Below are positions 27,131-36,098 of a DNA stretch of 64,000 nt, one piece after another. Made by a program: the position numbers and the translations under genes. The first letter of the stretch is position 1, and each line of letters begins with the position of its first letter. This DNA comes from JBBQNY01 sp038330365 (GTDB lineage: Bacteria > Pseudomonadota > Gammaproteobacteria > Xanthomonadales > Ahniellaceae): NCBI GenBank assembly GCA_038330365.1, contig JBBQNY010000001.1, positions 1 through 64,000 of the forward strand, read 5' to 3'. The notes below the pieces were generated by a model. It saw only the letters and a program-made list of their open reading frames with translations. It searched no databases and was not told where the DNA came from.

Positions 27131-29113
27131 ATGAGCTATTTCATCACGGGCGGCACCGGGTTCATTGGCCGACATCTGGTCGAGCGTCTGCTCGCGCGCA
27201 GTGGCAAGATCCATGTGCTGGTGCGCCGCGGGTCCGAAGCAAAATTCGACCAGCTGGTGGCGCAGAGCGGAGCCGCCAAGGGCAGGCTGGTGAAGGTGAC
27301 GGGAGATCTCGCCAAGCCCAGGCTCGGACTTGCGCCCGCCGCCATCGCAAAACTCCGCGGCAAAGTGCGCCATTTCTTCCATCTGGCCGCGATCTACGAT
27401 CTCACCGCGGATGCCGAAACCCAGGAAGACATCAACGTAGGTGGCACCCGGCGCGCCCTGGAGCTGGCGTCGGCAATCGGCGCGGGTACGTTCCATCATG
27501 TGAGTTCGATCGCGGCTGCAGGCCTTTATCCCGGCGTATTCAAGGAAGACATGTTCAGCGAGGCTGAAGGACTGGACGATCCGTACTTCCGCACCAAACA
27601 CGACTCCGAGGGGCTGGTGCGCGCGCAGGACGAGATCCCTTTCCGAATCTACCGGCCGGCGATCGTGGTGGGCGACTCGCGTACAGGCGAAATCGACAAG
27701 ATCGACGGCCCCTACTATTTCTTCCGCCTGATCAAGAAGACCCGCGAACTGTTGCCCAAGTGGATGCCCACCATCGGTATCGAGGGCAGTCGCATCAATG
27801 TCGTGCCGGTCGATTTCGTCGCGGCCGCCATCGATCACATCGCGCACAAAAGGGGACTGGACGGGCAGGCCTTCCACCTCGTGGATCCCGCACCGCTGCG
27901 CGTTGGCGAGGTCCTCAACATTTTTGCGCGAGCTGCCCACGCGCCCGAGATGACCATGCGTATCGATGCCCGCATGTTCGCGGTCGTGCCCCCGTTCATC
28001 CGCAGCGCGCTGGGCAACCTGCCACCGGTGAAACGTCTCACCGGCATGGTCATGAAAGATCTCGGGATTCCGCGCGAGGTGCTGAAGTACATCAGTTATC
28101 CGACGCGTTTCGATACCCGCGAGGCGGAGCGCGCGCTCAAGGGCAGCGGGATCGAGGTGCCGCCGCTCGAGTCGTATGCGTGGAAGCTCTGGGACTACTG
28201 GGAACGTCATCTCGATCCGGAACTGTTCCTCGATCATTCACTGAACGGGCGCGTACGTGGCAAAAGAGTGCTGATCACCGGCGGCTCAGCGGGTATCGGG
28301 CGCGCGGCCGCACTCAAGATCGCAGCGGCGGGAGCGGAAGTGATCATCGTCGCGCGCAAGCAGGAAGAGCTCGACAGCGTGCGTGCCGAGATCGAGGGTG
28401 CAGGCGGCATATGCCATTGCTACACCGCGGACATCGCCGAGCTGGACCAGTGCGACCGGCTGGTGGCATCGGTGCTGGCGGAGCATGGTCCACTCGATGT
28501 GCTCATCAACAACGCGGGGCGGTCGATCCGGCGTTCGGTCGCACTCTCCTACGATCGTTTCCATGATTTCGAGCGCACCATGCAGCTCAACTATTTCGGG
28601 GCGTTGCGACTCATCCTCGGCTTCCTGCCGACGATGGCGGAGCGTCGCCGCGGCCACGTGATCAATATCTCGTCAATCGGCGTACTGGCGAACTCGCCGC
28701 GTTTCTCGGCCTATGTGGCCTCGAAGTCCGCGCTCGACGCGTTCTCGAACTGTGCGCAGGGCGAGTTCTCGGATCTTGGTATCGCGTTCACCACCATCAA
28801 CATGCCGCTGGTGCGAACGGCAATGATCGGGCCGACGAAGATGTATGACAGCGTGCCCACGCTGTCGCCGGAAGAGGCAGCCGACATGATCTCGACCGCG
28901 ATCATCCGGCGGCCGAGCCGTATCGCGACCCGGCTCGGGGTTTTCTCGTCGGTGTTGAACGCCGTGGCGCCCAAGGCTTACGAGGTCGTGATGAACACCG
29001 CGTACAACCTCTTCCCCGATTCAGCGGCAGCCAAGGGCATGAAGGGCAGGGATGAGAAGCCCTCGAACGAGCAGGTGGCATTCGCTGCCGTCATGCGTGG
29101 CGTGCACTGGTAG
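27131..29113 (+). CDS. Fatty acyl-CoA (or acyl-ACP) reductase, two-domain SDR, Marinobacter FAR type
   Basis: 660 residues from ATG 27131, giving MSYFITGGTGFIGRHLVERL. The N-terminal half is an extended SDR with a TGGTGFIG nucleotide loop and the active-site YFRTK, ending with the YPTRFDTREAERALKG region. The C-terminal half, from about residue 377, is a classical SDR with TGGSAGIGRA, NNAGRSIRR, ISSIGV and YVASK. This arrangement, length and many recalled segments (for example FHHVSSIAAAGL, PTIGIEG, LNYFGALRLI) correspond to the Marinobacter enzyme that reduces acyl-CoA through aldehyde to fatty alcohol with NADPH. It would feed fatty alcohol to the WS/DGAT 4 kb upstream. Confidence 0.9.
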   Translation: MSYFITGGTGFIGRHLVERLLARSGKIHVLVRRGSEAKFDQLVAQSGAAKGRLVKVTGDLAKPRLGLAPAAIAKLRGKVRHFFHLAAIYDLTADAETQEDINVGGTRRALELASAIGAGTFHHVSSIAAAGLYPGVFKEDMFSEAEGLDDPYFRTKHDSEGLVRAQDEIPFRIYRPAIVVGDSRTGEIDKIDGPYYFFRLIKKTRELLPKWMPTIGIEGSRINVVPVDFVAAAIDHIAHKRGLDGQAFHLVDPAPLRVGEVLNIFARAAHAPEMTMRIDARMFAVVPPFIRSALGNLPPVKRLTGMVMKDLGIPREVLKYISYPTRFDTREAERALKGSGIEVPPLESYAWKLWDYWERHLDPELFLDHSLNGRVRGKRVLITGGSAGIGRAAALKIAAAGAEVIIVARKQEELDSVRAEIEGAGGICHCYTADIAELDQCDRLVASVLAEHGPLDVLINNAGRSIRRSVALSYDRFHDFERTMQLNYFGALRLILGFLPTMAERRRGHVINISSIGVLANSPRFSAYVASKSALDAFSNCAQGEFSDLGIAFTTINMPLVRTAMIGPTKMYDSVPTLSPEEAADMISTAIIRRPSRIATRLGVFSSVLNAVAPKAYEVVMNTAYNLFPDSAAAKGMKGRDEKPSNEQVAFAAVMRGVHW

Positions 29114-29263
29114 CGCGGACGCCGCCGCCCGTCAGGCTCACACGGAGCCAAAGGCGCTCCGCAGACATCGACCAGTCCCGGACTCTCTGGTTCAGAACGT
29201 GCCGATGTTCACCGACCGAGATTCGCCGGCCCGGTCGATGTCGCCGACATCACTGCGCTGGCG

Positions 29264-29893
29264 TCAGCTCTTCGTTCGAGCGCTGCGGGCGCGCTTGCCC
29301 GTGCTTTTGACGGCGGTTTTGCGACCACCTGGCTTGCGGGTGGCGGTCTTGCCGGCCGCAGAATTTTTCCCGGACGTGCTGGCACCCGACGCCTTGCCCG
29401 CAGGAGATTTCCGAGCGGCGCCGCGCGCAGCCGGCTTGTTCGCCGGAGCAGACGTGGGACGCGCAGCCGACGCGCTGTAAGCCTGCTGCGCGCGCACACT
29501 GCGGTTGAGCTCTTCGATGCGCTCGACCAGTGCGTGCATCTCGTCGCGTCCGGGCACACCAAGACGGGTAAGAGCGCGTGAGACGCGATCTTCGAAAACC
29601 TTTTCCAGCCGGTCCCAGGTATCGGCAGCACGTTCTTTTACATTGCCCACGGTGTTCTCCATGCGGTCGCGCACGTCATTGGCGCGGCCCGACGTGAAAT
29701 GACGGGTTTTGGATTCGATCGTCTGGCCTTCGCGGATCAGCGCCTCGAACAGTTTCGAGCCCTGGTCCTGCGCGCGGGAAAACGCGCCGAGGCCAGCCAT
29801 CCAGATGTGCTGGGCGGATTCGAGCAACTTGCCTTGCGCGTCGCTCGGCGGCGTGCCGGTTCCGGATTTCTTCTTGAATCGGGGTTCGGTCAT
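29264..29893 (-). CDS. Phasin-like granule protein with Lys/Ala/Gly-rich tail (PhaF-like)
   Basis: 209 residues from ATG 29893. The phasin core starts with SAQHIWMAGLGAFSRAQDQG near residue 27 and runs as a long helix to about 125, including NDVRDRMENTVGNVKERAADTWDRLEKVFEDRV in part. The last 70 residues are a low-complexity K/A/S/G/T/R tail with repeated AAGK/ARK-type units, as in PhaF, whose tail binds DNA non-specifically. It is the second phasin-like gene in 5 kb and shares the GLGAFS motif with the first. It converges on the fatty acyl reductase gene and follows the patatin gene on the same strand. Confidence 0.82.
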   Translation of the reverse strand: MTEPRFKKKSGTGTPPSDAQGKLLESAQHIWMAGLGAFSRAQDQGSKLFEALIREGQTIESKTRHFTSGRANDVRDRMENTVGNVKERAADTWDRLEKVFEDRVSRALTRLGVPGRDEMHALVERIEELNRSVRAQQAYSASAARPTSAPANKPAARGAARKSPAGKASGASTSGKNSAAGKTATRKPGGRKTAVKSTGKRARSARTKS

Positions 29894-30016
29894 GGATGCG
29901 GTCTCGGATCGGGGGAGAGGCATGCTGGAACGGATTTCTCGAATAGACAATCTACGCGCGCACTTGCCGCCCGGGCAAGCGCTAGGACTCGATCCCCCCG
30001 CGTCTCCGGGACAGTG

Positions 30017-31333
30017 TCACCGCTGCACCCGCCTCCTGGGCCTGCGAGCGGGCTTCCCTGGCGCGCCCGCGTCGGGTGCTGCGCGACGGACACTTTCGTC
30101 CAGGTCGTCGAGAGCACGACGCAGTTTGCGCGACTGCTCGGTCGCTCTCGGGCGTGGGGCACGCAATCGATCCAGCAGGCGCACCGCAGGATTGTCCAGT
30201 ACTTCGTCGCGCAGGCGGATGCCGTGACGGGCCAGCAGCGGCGCCAGGGTGGCACGCTGTCGCCGGAGGTCGGCCAGCGTCGACTGGAACGCATGTTCGG
30301 CGACCGTCCGGCGATTGCCGTAGCTGAACAGACTCGCGAAGAAGACGTCGCTGTCGTTGGCGTCGGGCTCAAACAGAACCAGGTCCGATGCGGGAAACTG
30401 CTGTCGATACTTTTCCAGACCGACCTGCATGCGGGACTTGAGCAGGGTGCGAAACGTCTGTGACAGTACCGCTGGCAGGCCGCTTTTGCTCAGGGATGCG
30501 AATCGTCGTCGTGCACCCTGATTTCGGGAATCAGGGGAGTCGGATCCGGATGCGTTTTCCGCATCGAAGGGCACCAGCGGATTGAGCGCGAGCACCAGAT
30601 CCGCGCCGTCAGCCATGGCCACCGATGCATGCATGGTGCGGCGCAGGGCGCCATCCACGTAGTGGCGGCCGTCGATCTCGACCGGCGGATACAGACCCGG
30701 CAACGCGGAACTCGCCTGTACCGCCCTGGAAATCGGCACGTGATCGAATCCGGGCGCTCCGAATCGCACCACCGCCCCGGTATCCAGGTCGACGGCCACC
30801 ACGAACAGGCGGCGCGGCAGTTCGCGGAAGTCGTTGCTGCGGCCGTAGTAGGCGAACACATCCCGCAGATAGCGATCAATGGGCTCGTTGTCGAACAGTC
30901 CTGCTGGCACCAGCGCGCCGAAGCGCGCGAATCCGCTGCTCCACCAGCCTTGCAGCGGATGACGCAGGCGGTCAGCCGCCCAGCCGAGCAGCACGCCCGG
31001 CGCTGCGCCCATGCGACTCATGTACTCCGCGAACGCCGGGCGCAAGAACTGTTCCGGACGGAAATTGACCCGCGGCGCCTTGCCCGTGATGAACAGTCGG
31101 CAGATCTCGTCGATATCGATGCCGTTGGCGAGACCCGCGGCCAGAAACGCGCCGGAACTCACGCCCACGTACACATCCAGACGGGTCAGATCGCAGCCTT
31201 CCAGCGCCCGGTCGAGGGCACTGAGCGCGCCGACCTCGTACATGCCGCCAACCGGTCCGCCGCCGGCTATGGCGATGCCCACGCGGGAACGCTTGGCGCG
31301 ACGCGGCGAGTCGCCGGTTTGAACGATCAGCAT
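30017..31333 (-). CDS. Patatin-like phospholipase/acyl hydrolase
   Basis: 438 residues from ATG 31333; the open frame runs on upstream to 31840 but there it overlaps an opposite-strand gene. The patatin signature is complete: oxyanion loop AGGGPVGGMYEVGAL near residue 23, nucleophile in GVSSG near residue 57, and the Asp of YVDGALRR. The C-terminus is Arg-rich (KPARRPRRRVQR). Patatin proteins hydrolyse acyl ester bonds; beside wax-ester and granule genes a role in mobilising stored lipid is plausible but unproven. No signal peptide, so cytoplasmic. Confidence 0.85.
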   Translation of the reverse strand: MLIVQTGDSPRRAKRSRVGIAIAGGGPVGGMYEVGALSALDRALEGCDLTRLDVYVGVSSGAFLAAGLANGIDIDEICRLFITGKAPRVNFRPEQFLRPAFAEYMSRMGAAPGVLLGWAADRLRHPLQGWWSSGFARFGALVPAGLFDNEPIDRYLRDVFAYYGRSNDFRELPRRLFVVAVDLDTGAVVRFGAPGFDHVPISRAVQASSALPGLYPPVEIDGRHYVDGALRRTMHASVAMADGADLVLALNPLVPFDAENASGSDSPDSRNQGARRRFASLSKSGLPAVLSQTFRTLLKSRMQVGLEKYRQQFPASDLVLFEPDANDSDVFFASLFSYGNRRTVAEHAFQSTLADLRRQRATLAPLLARHGIRLRDEVLDNPAVRLLDRLRAPRPRATEQSRKLRRALDDLDESVRRAAPDAGAPGKPARRPRRRVQR

Positions 31334-31456
31334 GCAGGACTGCAGTCGGACGGACGGAGCGCGATTGTAGGGGATGCGCAGCGGCGGCCTCGGGTCTGCG
31401 TGCACTCCTGGCGTAGAGTTGAGCGCCGAATTTCGAGACAAAGGCCCCCGACTGGT

Positions 31457-32191
31457 ATGGATCACGCCCGCCGCATCGAGGAAATGGCGCGCCAGTTGCG
31501 CGATGTGCGAGATCCCGTGCGCGAGCCCGGCAACCGCTCTCCGTGGATGGCCGCGGTGCAGCGCTGGCAAGCCGAGCGCCTTGCGGCAAGCTTTTCCGAT
31601 CTGGCCGGCGACCCGCGGTTTGCACGCGCGACGCGCTTCTTTCTGCAGGATCTCTATGGGGAGCAGGATGTGGCCTGGCGCGACCGCGACGTCGTGCGCA
31701 TCCTGCCGACCATGCGGCGCTGGTTGCCCGAGCGCCTGATCGCCGCGGTCGCGCAAGCACTTGAGCTGGACCTCGCCACGCATCGTCTGGATCTGGCACT
31801 GGCCGCCGAGCTGGAAAAGGCGCATGGACTGCAGCGTCAACCACGCCTGGACCTGGCGCGGTATATCGCAGCTTACCGAACGTCATCGACCCCCGAATCG
31901 CGGCAGGAACAGCTTGGCCTGCTGCTCGGTGTCGGCGCCGAACTCGATCGACTGGCGCGCAACCCGGTTCTGGGCGGATTGCTGAAGGTTGCCCGCGCAC
32001 CCGCGCGTGCTGCCGGACTCGATCGCATGCAGCGATTTCTCGAGGAAGGTTTCGCGGCCTGCCGGGCAATGGGACGCGACGGCGCCGAATTCCTGTCACG
32101 TATCGGCGAACGTGAAGCTGCCGCTCTGGAACGGCTGTTCGAGGGCGACGCGGACCCTTTCACGCCGAGAGTCGTTCGGCGATCCGATTGA
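31457..32191 (+). CDS. Conserved hypothetical protein with FFLQDLYG motif
   Basis: 244 residues from ATG 31457, the only stretch of a longer open frame not overlapping another gene. An invariant-looking motif RFFLQDLYGEQDVAWRDRD lies near residues 58-76, as in an uncharacterised proteobacterial family (FFLEELYGP-type), followed by a mostly helical, soluble protein. No known catalytic motif. It is divergent from the patatin gene (123 bases) and converges on the PHA-system gene. Function unknown. Confidence 0.65.
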   Translation: MDHARRIEEMARQLRDVRDPVREPGNRSPWMAAVQRWQAERLAASFSDLAGDPRFARATRFFLQDLYGEQDVAWRDRDVVRILPTMRRWLPERLIAAVAQALELDLATHRLDLALAAELEKAHGLQRQPRLDLARYIAAYRTSSTPESRQEQLGLLLGVGAELDRLARNPVLGGLLKVARAPARAAGLDRMQRFLEEGFAACRAMGRDGAEFLSRIGEREAAALERLFEGDADPFTPRVVRRSD

Positions 32192-32228
32192 CCGGGCGTT
32201 GAGCCTGGAAGTCCCTCACCGCGTCGTT

Positions 32229-32513
32229 TCAGCGGTGTTTGCCGAATTCCTTGTCAAGATACTTCTCGATTTCGGATTCGACCGTCCCGCGCAATGCGCC
32301 GAACAGGAAACCGAGTTCCGCGACGACCTCCACCAATCCGGGCAAGAGATGGATTGCACCTTCCACTCCCATGCGCTGGAAGTGGAGCGAATCGCCTTCC
32401 CAGCGATAGTCGACCTGGAATTTCTCGGCCAGCAGAAGGGCCACACGCTCCACCGATTTGCGCGAAGCGGCGGGCGACTTCGAGTGATTGCGCTTGACTA
32501 GGATACGGGCCAT
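32229..32513 (-). CDS. Polyhydroxyalkanoic acid system family protein
   Basis: 94 residues, MARILVKRNHSKSPAASRK onward. The N-terminal basic segment, the central FQVDYRWEGDSLHFQRMGVEG and the helical end match the small family annotated as 'polyhydroxyalkanoic acid system protein' that is found beside PHA granule genes and whose biochemistry is unknown. It adds to the storage-granule character of 21.9-32.5 kb, although no PHA synthase is visible in this window. Confidence 0.8.
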   Translation of the reverse strand: MARILVKRNHSKSPAASRKSVERVALLLAEKFQVDYRWEGDSLHFQRMGVEGAIHLLPGLVEVVAELGFLFGALRGTVESEIEKYLDKEFGKHR

Positions 32514-32653
32514 GGAGGATGTTTCACGTCGGCAGGGTGGATCGGGGAAGAATACGGTATGCAGCCGGGAGGTCGCTTGATCAGGGGAACCGTGTTCGCC
32601 GTGTGGTCCCGGCCTTTGCTACAGTCGCCGTGCCGCCGCGCTGGAGCGTGCAT

Positions 32654-33538
32654 GTGCGACTGAGTTTTCCAAACGGCGAGCACGCCGACGTCAAGCTTTC
32701 ACCGGGCGAGATCCGGATTGGCAGCGACCCCGACAACGAGGTCGTGCTGCAAGGCGATGGCGTGCGACCGCGACACGCGAGCGTTGTGATCGACCGGCGT
32801 GGAACGCTGCTGCGTGTGCAGTCCCGCGACGCGCTCACGCATCTCAACTCGCGGCCAGTCATCGAACTCGCGCTGCTGCGCGTCGGCGATCTGGTGACGC
32901 TCGACGCCATTCGCATCGCGCTCAAGCCGCAGGATGAAACCGCGATCAAGTCGGCGGGAAAGTCGTCGGAGGATGCCGAGGCGGAGGATTTCGGCGCGGG
33001 TTCCCGGGTGGCGCTGCGGGGCCTGTCCGGCCGCTATTTCGGCCGGGCGATTCCGCTCCTGAAGCCGCTGACCATTGGCTGCGACAGCAAATGCGACATC
33101 GTGCTGGACTCCGACAGCAGTTTGCCGTCGCGCATGGCGACACTCGAGATCTCGCCGGTAGGCGCGTATCTGCGCGGTGTCGACAAGACCTGCGTGTTTG
33201 AGGTCAATGGCGTCGAGCGCAGCGACGTGACGCTGCACGGGGGCGACCAGATCGCCTTTGACCAGGAACGTTTTGCGCTTGAGGCGCCTGGATTGCCGGC
33301 GCGTGGCAATGTGCAGCCGGCTGCCGCCGTCGCCGGTCCGCCGGTCCCGATCACGCAAACGCTGCGCGCGATCACGGCGGAAGACGTTGCCGGCGTGAAT
33401 TCGGCTCCGCCCCCGCCCGAACCTGAAGCGGACGAAGGCGACGGGCCTCCGGCTGCCAGTCCGTGGTTGCTGGTGCTCGCGGGCGCGCTGATTGCGGCCG
33501 CGCTGGCGATGTTGTTCCTGCACGGCAGCGGTCCCTGA
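32654..33538 (+). CDS. Double FHA-like domain protein with C-terminal membrane anchor
   Basis: 294 residues. I chose GTG 32654 because GGAG lies seven bases upstream; the ATG at 32519 would start only five bases from the divergent PHA-system start, leaving no promoter room. Two FHA-like beta domains are seen, residues about 1-95 (EIRIGSDPDNEVVLQGDGV, RPRHASV) and 120-215 (LTIGCDSKCDIVLDSDSS). Both lack the full phosphothreonine-binding set (SxxH and NG), so binding of phosphopeptides is doubtful. A Pro/Glu linker leads to a transmembrane helix near residues 270-288, leaving the FHA domains in the cytoplasm. Partner unknown. Confidence 0.65.
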   Translation: MRLSFPNGEHADVKLSPGEIRIGSDPDNEVVLQGDGVRPRHASVVIDRRGTLLRVQSRDALTHLNSRPVIELALLRVGDLVTLDAIRIALKPQDETAIKSAGKSSEDAEAEDFGAGSRVALRGLSGRYFGRAIPLLKPLTIGCDSKCDIVLDSDSSLPSRMATLEISPVGAYLRGVDKTCVFEVNGVERSDVTLHGGDQIAFDQERFALEAPGLPARGNVQPAAAVAGPPVPITQTLRAITAEDVAGVNSAPPPPEPEADEGDGPPAASPWLLVLAGALIAAALAMLFLHGSGP

Positions 33539-33575
33539 GCCCAGCGTTCGGCTTCGCGCGATGCATCTGGCTCGT

Positions 33576-33668
33576 GTAGGAGCGCGCTTGCGCGCAATGG
33601 CGTCATCGCAGGGTGAAGCGCGAGGCACGGTCCATACATGGCGCCATCGCGCGCGAGCGCGCTCCTGC
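33576..33668. repeat. Pair of inverted REP-like palindromes
   Basis: 33576-33609 reads GTAGGAGCGCGCTTGCGCGC and on through ATGGCG; 33638-33668 carries the same element in inverse orientation (ends GCGAGCGCGCTCCTGC). Each arm can fold on its own (GCGCGC core) and the two can pair with each other. This is the arrangement of REP/BIME elements in Pseudomonas and Xanthomonas relatives. A third copy lies at 53000-53029. They occupy the gap between the FHA-like gene and serC. Confidence 0.75.
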
Positions 33669-33826
33669 GAAAGGTGTGGCGCACCAGTGCCTGGGAATTG
33701 CCCGAGGCGCCTTCGTTTGGGGTTGCCCGCGGGCGCAAACGTGCTGCGTCAATCCAGAACGAGTGCCGGCTTGTGCCTCATGTTGCAGTGCGGCATGCTG
33801 CGCCAATGCCTTTATGGAGTGCGCGC

Positions 33827-34909
33827 GTGAGCCGAGCTTTCAATTTCAGCGCAGGACCTGCGGCGCTGCCGGAGCCGGTGCTTCGTCGCGCGCAGAGCGA
33901 GTTGCTCGACTGGCACGGTGCCCATGCTTCCGTGATGGAGATCAGCCACCGCAGCCCGGAATTTGTGGCATGTGCGGAAGCGGCCGAGCAGTCGCTCCGG
34001 CGGTTGCTCGCCGTCCCGTCGGGATACCAGGTCCTGTTCCTCCAGGGTGGCGCCACCCAGCACTTCGCCCAGATCCCGATGAATATCGCGAGCGGTCGGT
34101 CGGCGGACTACATCGTCACCGGTCACTGGGGTCAGAAAGCCGTCTCCGAAGCACGCGGCGTCTGCGACGTGCGTGTCGTTGCCGATACCGCAGAGGGATC
34201 GTTCCGTTCGCTTCCGGATCTGGCGCAGGCGGAATTCAACGACAAGGCGGCGTACCTGCACTACACCCCCAACGAAACCATCCACGGGGTCGAATTTCAC
34301 GGTATTCCCGACTCGGGATCGGTGCCACTGGTTGCGGATGCCTCATCCAACATCCTGTCCATGCCCGTGGACGTGTCGCGCTTCGGCATCCTCTATGCGG
34401 GCGCGCAGAAGAACATTGGACCTTCCGGACTGGTGCTCCTGATCGTGCGTGAGGATCTGCTCGAGCGCGCGCCCGAAACGTTGCCGCCCATCCTCAGGTA
34501 CCGGGCGCAGGCGTCGAGCGATTCGATGCTCAATACGCCCAATACCTTCGCCTGGTACCTGTCCGGACTGGTGTTCGACTGGCTTGAGAGCCAGGGTGGT
34601 CTCGAGGCCATGCAGGCGCGCAACGCGGAGAAGTCAGAGCTCCTTTATCGCACCATCGATGGCAGCGGCGGGTTCTATTCCAATCCCGTCGAGCCTGCTG
34701 CGCGCTCGCGCATGAATGTTCCGTTCGTGCTGGCTGACTCCGCGCTCGATGCGGACTTTTTGAAGGAATCGGAACTCGCGGGTCTGCTCGCACTCAAGGG
34801 ACACCGCGCCGTCGGCGGCATGCGCGCCTCGCTGTACAACGCCATGCCGCTCGAAGGCGTGGTGGCGCTGGTGGACTTCATGCGCGAATTTGCGCGGACA
34901 CGCGGATGA
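33827..34909 (+). CDS. serC: Phosphoserine aminotransferase
   Basis: 360 residues from GTG 33827, chosen because GGAG lies seven bases before it and MSRAFNFSAGPAALPE is the universal SerC start; the frame is open further upstream through REP sequence. The pyridoxal-phosphate lysine is in AGAQKNIGPSG. It makes 3-phosphoserine in the serine pathway and acts in pyridoxal phosphate synthesis. Length matches the family. It opens the amino-acid and aromatic supraoperon that runs to ihfB; serA follows after 16 bases. Confidence 0.95.
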   Translation: MSRAFNFSAGPAALPEPVLRRAQSELLDWHGAHASVMEISHRSPEFVACAEAAEQSLRRLLAVPSGYQVLFLQGGATQHFAQIPMNIASGRSADYIVTGHWGQKAVSEARGVCDVRVVADTAEGSFRSLPDLAQAEFNDKAAYLHYTPNETIHGVEFHGIPDSGSVPLVADASSNILSMPVDVSRFGILYAGAQKNIGPSGLVLLIVREDLLERAPETLPPILRYRAQASSDSMLNTPNTFAWYLSGLVFDWLESQGGLEAMQARNAEKSELLYRTIDGSGGFYSNPVEPAARSRMNVPFVLADSALDADFLKESELAGLLALKGHRAVGGMRASLYNAMPLEGVVALVDFMREFARTRG

Positions 34910-34925
34910 TCGAGGAGCTGCCGAC

Positions 34926-36098
34926 ATGAGTCACGCCCGTTTCAATATCCGCACGCACAATGCCATTTCCGCCAGTGGTCTTGAGCGACTGCCGGCGCCA
35001 CGTTTCCGTGTTGGCGACGATGTCGAGGCACCCGATGCCTTGCTGGTTCGCTCGGCCGATCTCAATGCGGCGCCCATCGGTGAATCGGTCAAGGCGGTAG
35101 CGCGTGCCGGCGCTGGCACCAACAACATTCCGGTCGCCGCACTTTCGGCGCGTGGAATTCCCGTGTTCAACGCGCCGGGAGCCAACGCCAACGCGGTCAA
35201 GGAGCTGGTGGTCGCGGGCATGCTGCTGGCGGCGCGCAACCTGCCGGGTGCGCTTGAATTCGTGCGCCAGCTGGGGGATGTCGAGGACCCGGAGAAGGCC
35301 ATGGAGGCGCGCAAGAAGGAATTCGCCGGAATCGAGCTTGCGGGTCGCACACTCGGCGTCATCGGGCTCGGCGCGATCGGCGTGCGCGTGGCCAACGCGG
35401 CGTACGCGCTGGGCATGAAAGTGCTGGGTTTCGATCCCCACATGACGGTGGATGGCGCCTGGGCGCTGTCGGCAGAAGTCGGTCGCGCGGCCGATCTGGC
35501 GGATCTTCTCGCGCGCAGCGATTTCGTTTCCGTACACGTGCCGCTGTCGGACGCCACTCGGGGGCTGATCGATGCGAAGGCCTTCGGTGCCCTGCGCGAG
35601 GACGCCGTATTGCTCAATTTCTCGCGTGCAGCCGTTATCGATGACGCTGCACTCCGCGCCGCGCTCGATGCGGGTTCGATCGGTCGTTACGTCACCGATT
35701 TTCCGCTTGCAGATCGACTCGATGATGCGCGCATCATCGCCTTGCCGCACCTCGGCGCGTCCACAAGCGAGGCCGAGGAGAACTGCGCGGTGATGGTGGC
35801 GGACGACCTGCGTGAGTTCCTCGAACACGGCAACGTCGGCCACAGCGTGAACTTTCCGCGCCTGCGCATGGGACGTGCCGGCCGCGCGCGGTTGGCCATC
35901 GCCAACCGCAACGTGCCCAACATGATTGGCCAGATCTCGCAGGTGCTCGGCGCGAACGCGCTCAACATTGCGCAGATGCACAACGCCTCGCGCGGCGAGA
36001 TCGCCTACAACCTGGTGGATGTCGATGACGAGGTTCCGCCGCAGGCCGTGCGCGATCTCTGCGCCATCGAGGGCGTGCTCTCGGTGCGTGCGCTGTAA
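34926..36098 (+). CDS. serA: D-3-phosphoglycerate dehydrogenase
   Basis: 390 residues from ATG 34926, preceded by GAGGAG. The NAD Rossmann motif LGVIGLGAIGVRVAN, the catalytic Arg, Glu and His regions of 2-hydroxyacid dehydrogenases (NFSRAAVI; LPHLGASTSEAEENCA) and a C-terminal ACT domain (about residues 320-390, IGQISQVLGANALNIAQMHN) are present. The ACT domain predicts serine feedback. Length is of the short type with one ACT domain. Placed between serC and pheA, it completes two steps of serine synthesis in one operon; its stop shares a base with the pheA start (TAATG). Confidence 0.94.
   Translation: MSHARFNIRTHNAISASGLERLPAPRFRVGDDVEAPDALLVRSADLNAAPIGESVKAVARAGAGTNNIPVAALSARGIPVFNAPGANANAVKELVVAGMLLAARNLPGALEFVRQLGDVEDPEKAMEARKKEFAGIELAGRTLGVIGLGAIGVRVANAAYALGMKVLGFDPHMTVDGAWALSAEVGRAADLADLLARSDFVSVHVPLSDATRGLIDAKAFGALREDAVLLNFSRAAVIDDAALRAALDAGSIGRYVTDFPLADRLDDARIIALPHLGASTSEAEENCAVMVADDLREFLEHGNVGHSVNFPRLRMGRAGRARLAIANRNVPNMIGQISQVLGANALNIAQMHNASRGEIAYNLVDVDDEVPPQAVRDLCAIEGVLSVRAL

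Noticed and set aside
30629..31456. Long upstream part of the 520-residue plus-strand frame
   Set aside because: Overlaps the patatin gene antisense; only the part from ATG 31457 is free of overlap and has conserved sequence.
31334..31840. N-terminal extension of the patatin frame
   Set aside because: Overlaps the opposite-strand hypothetical gene; patatin homology begins after the ATG at 31333.
32519..32653. Longer start of the double-FHA protein
   Set aside because: Would leave five bases to the divergent gene start; the GTG at 32654 has a good ribosome-binding site.
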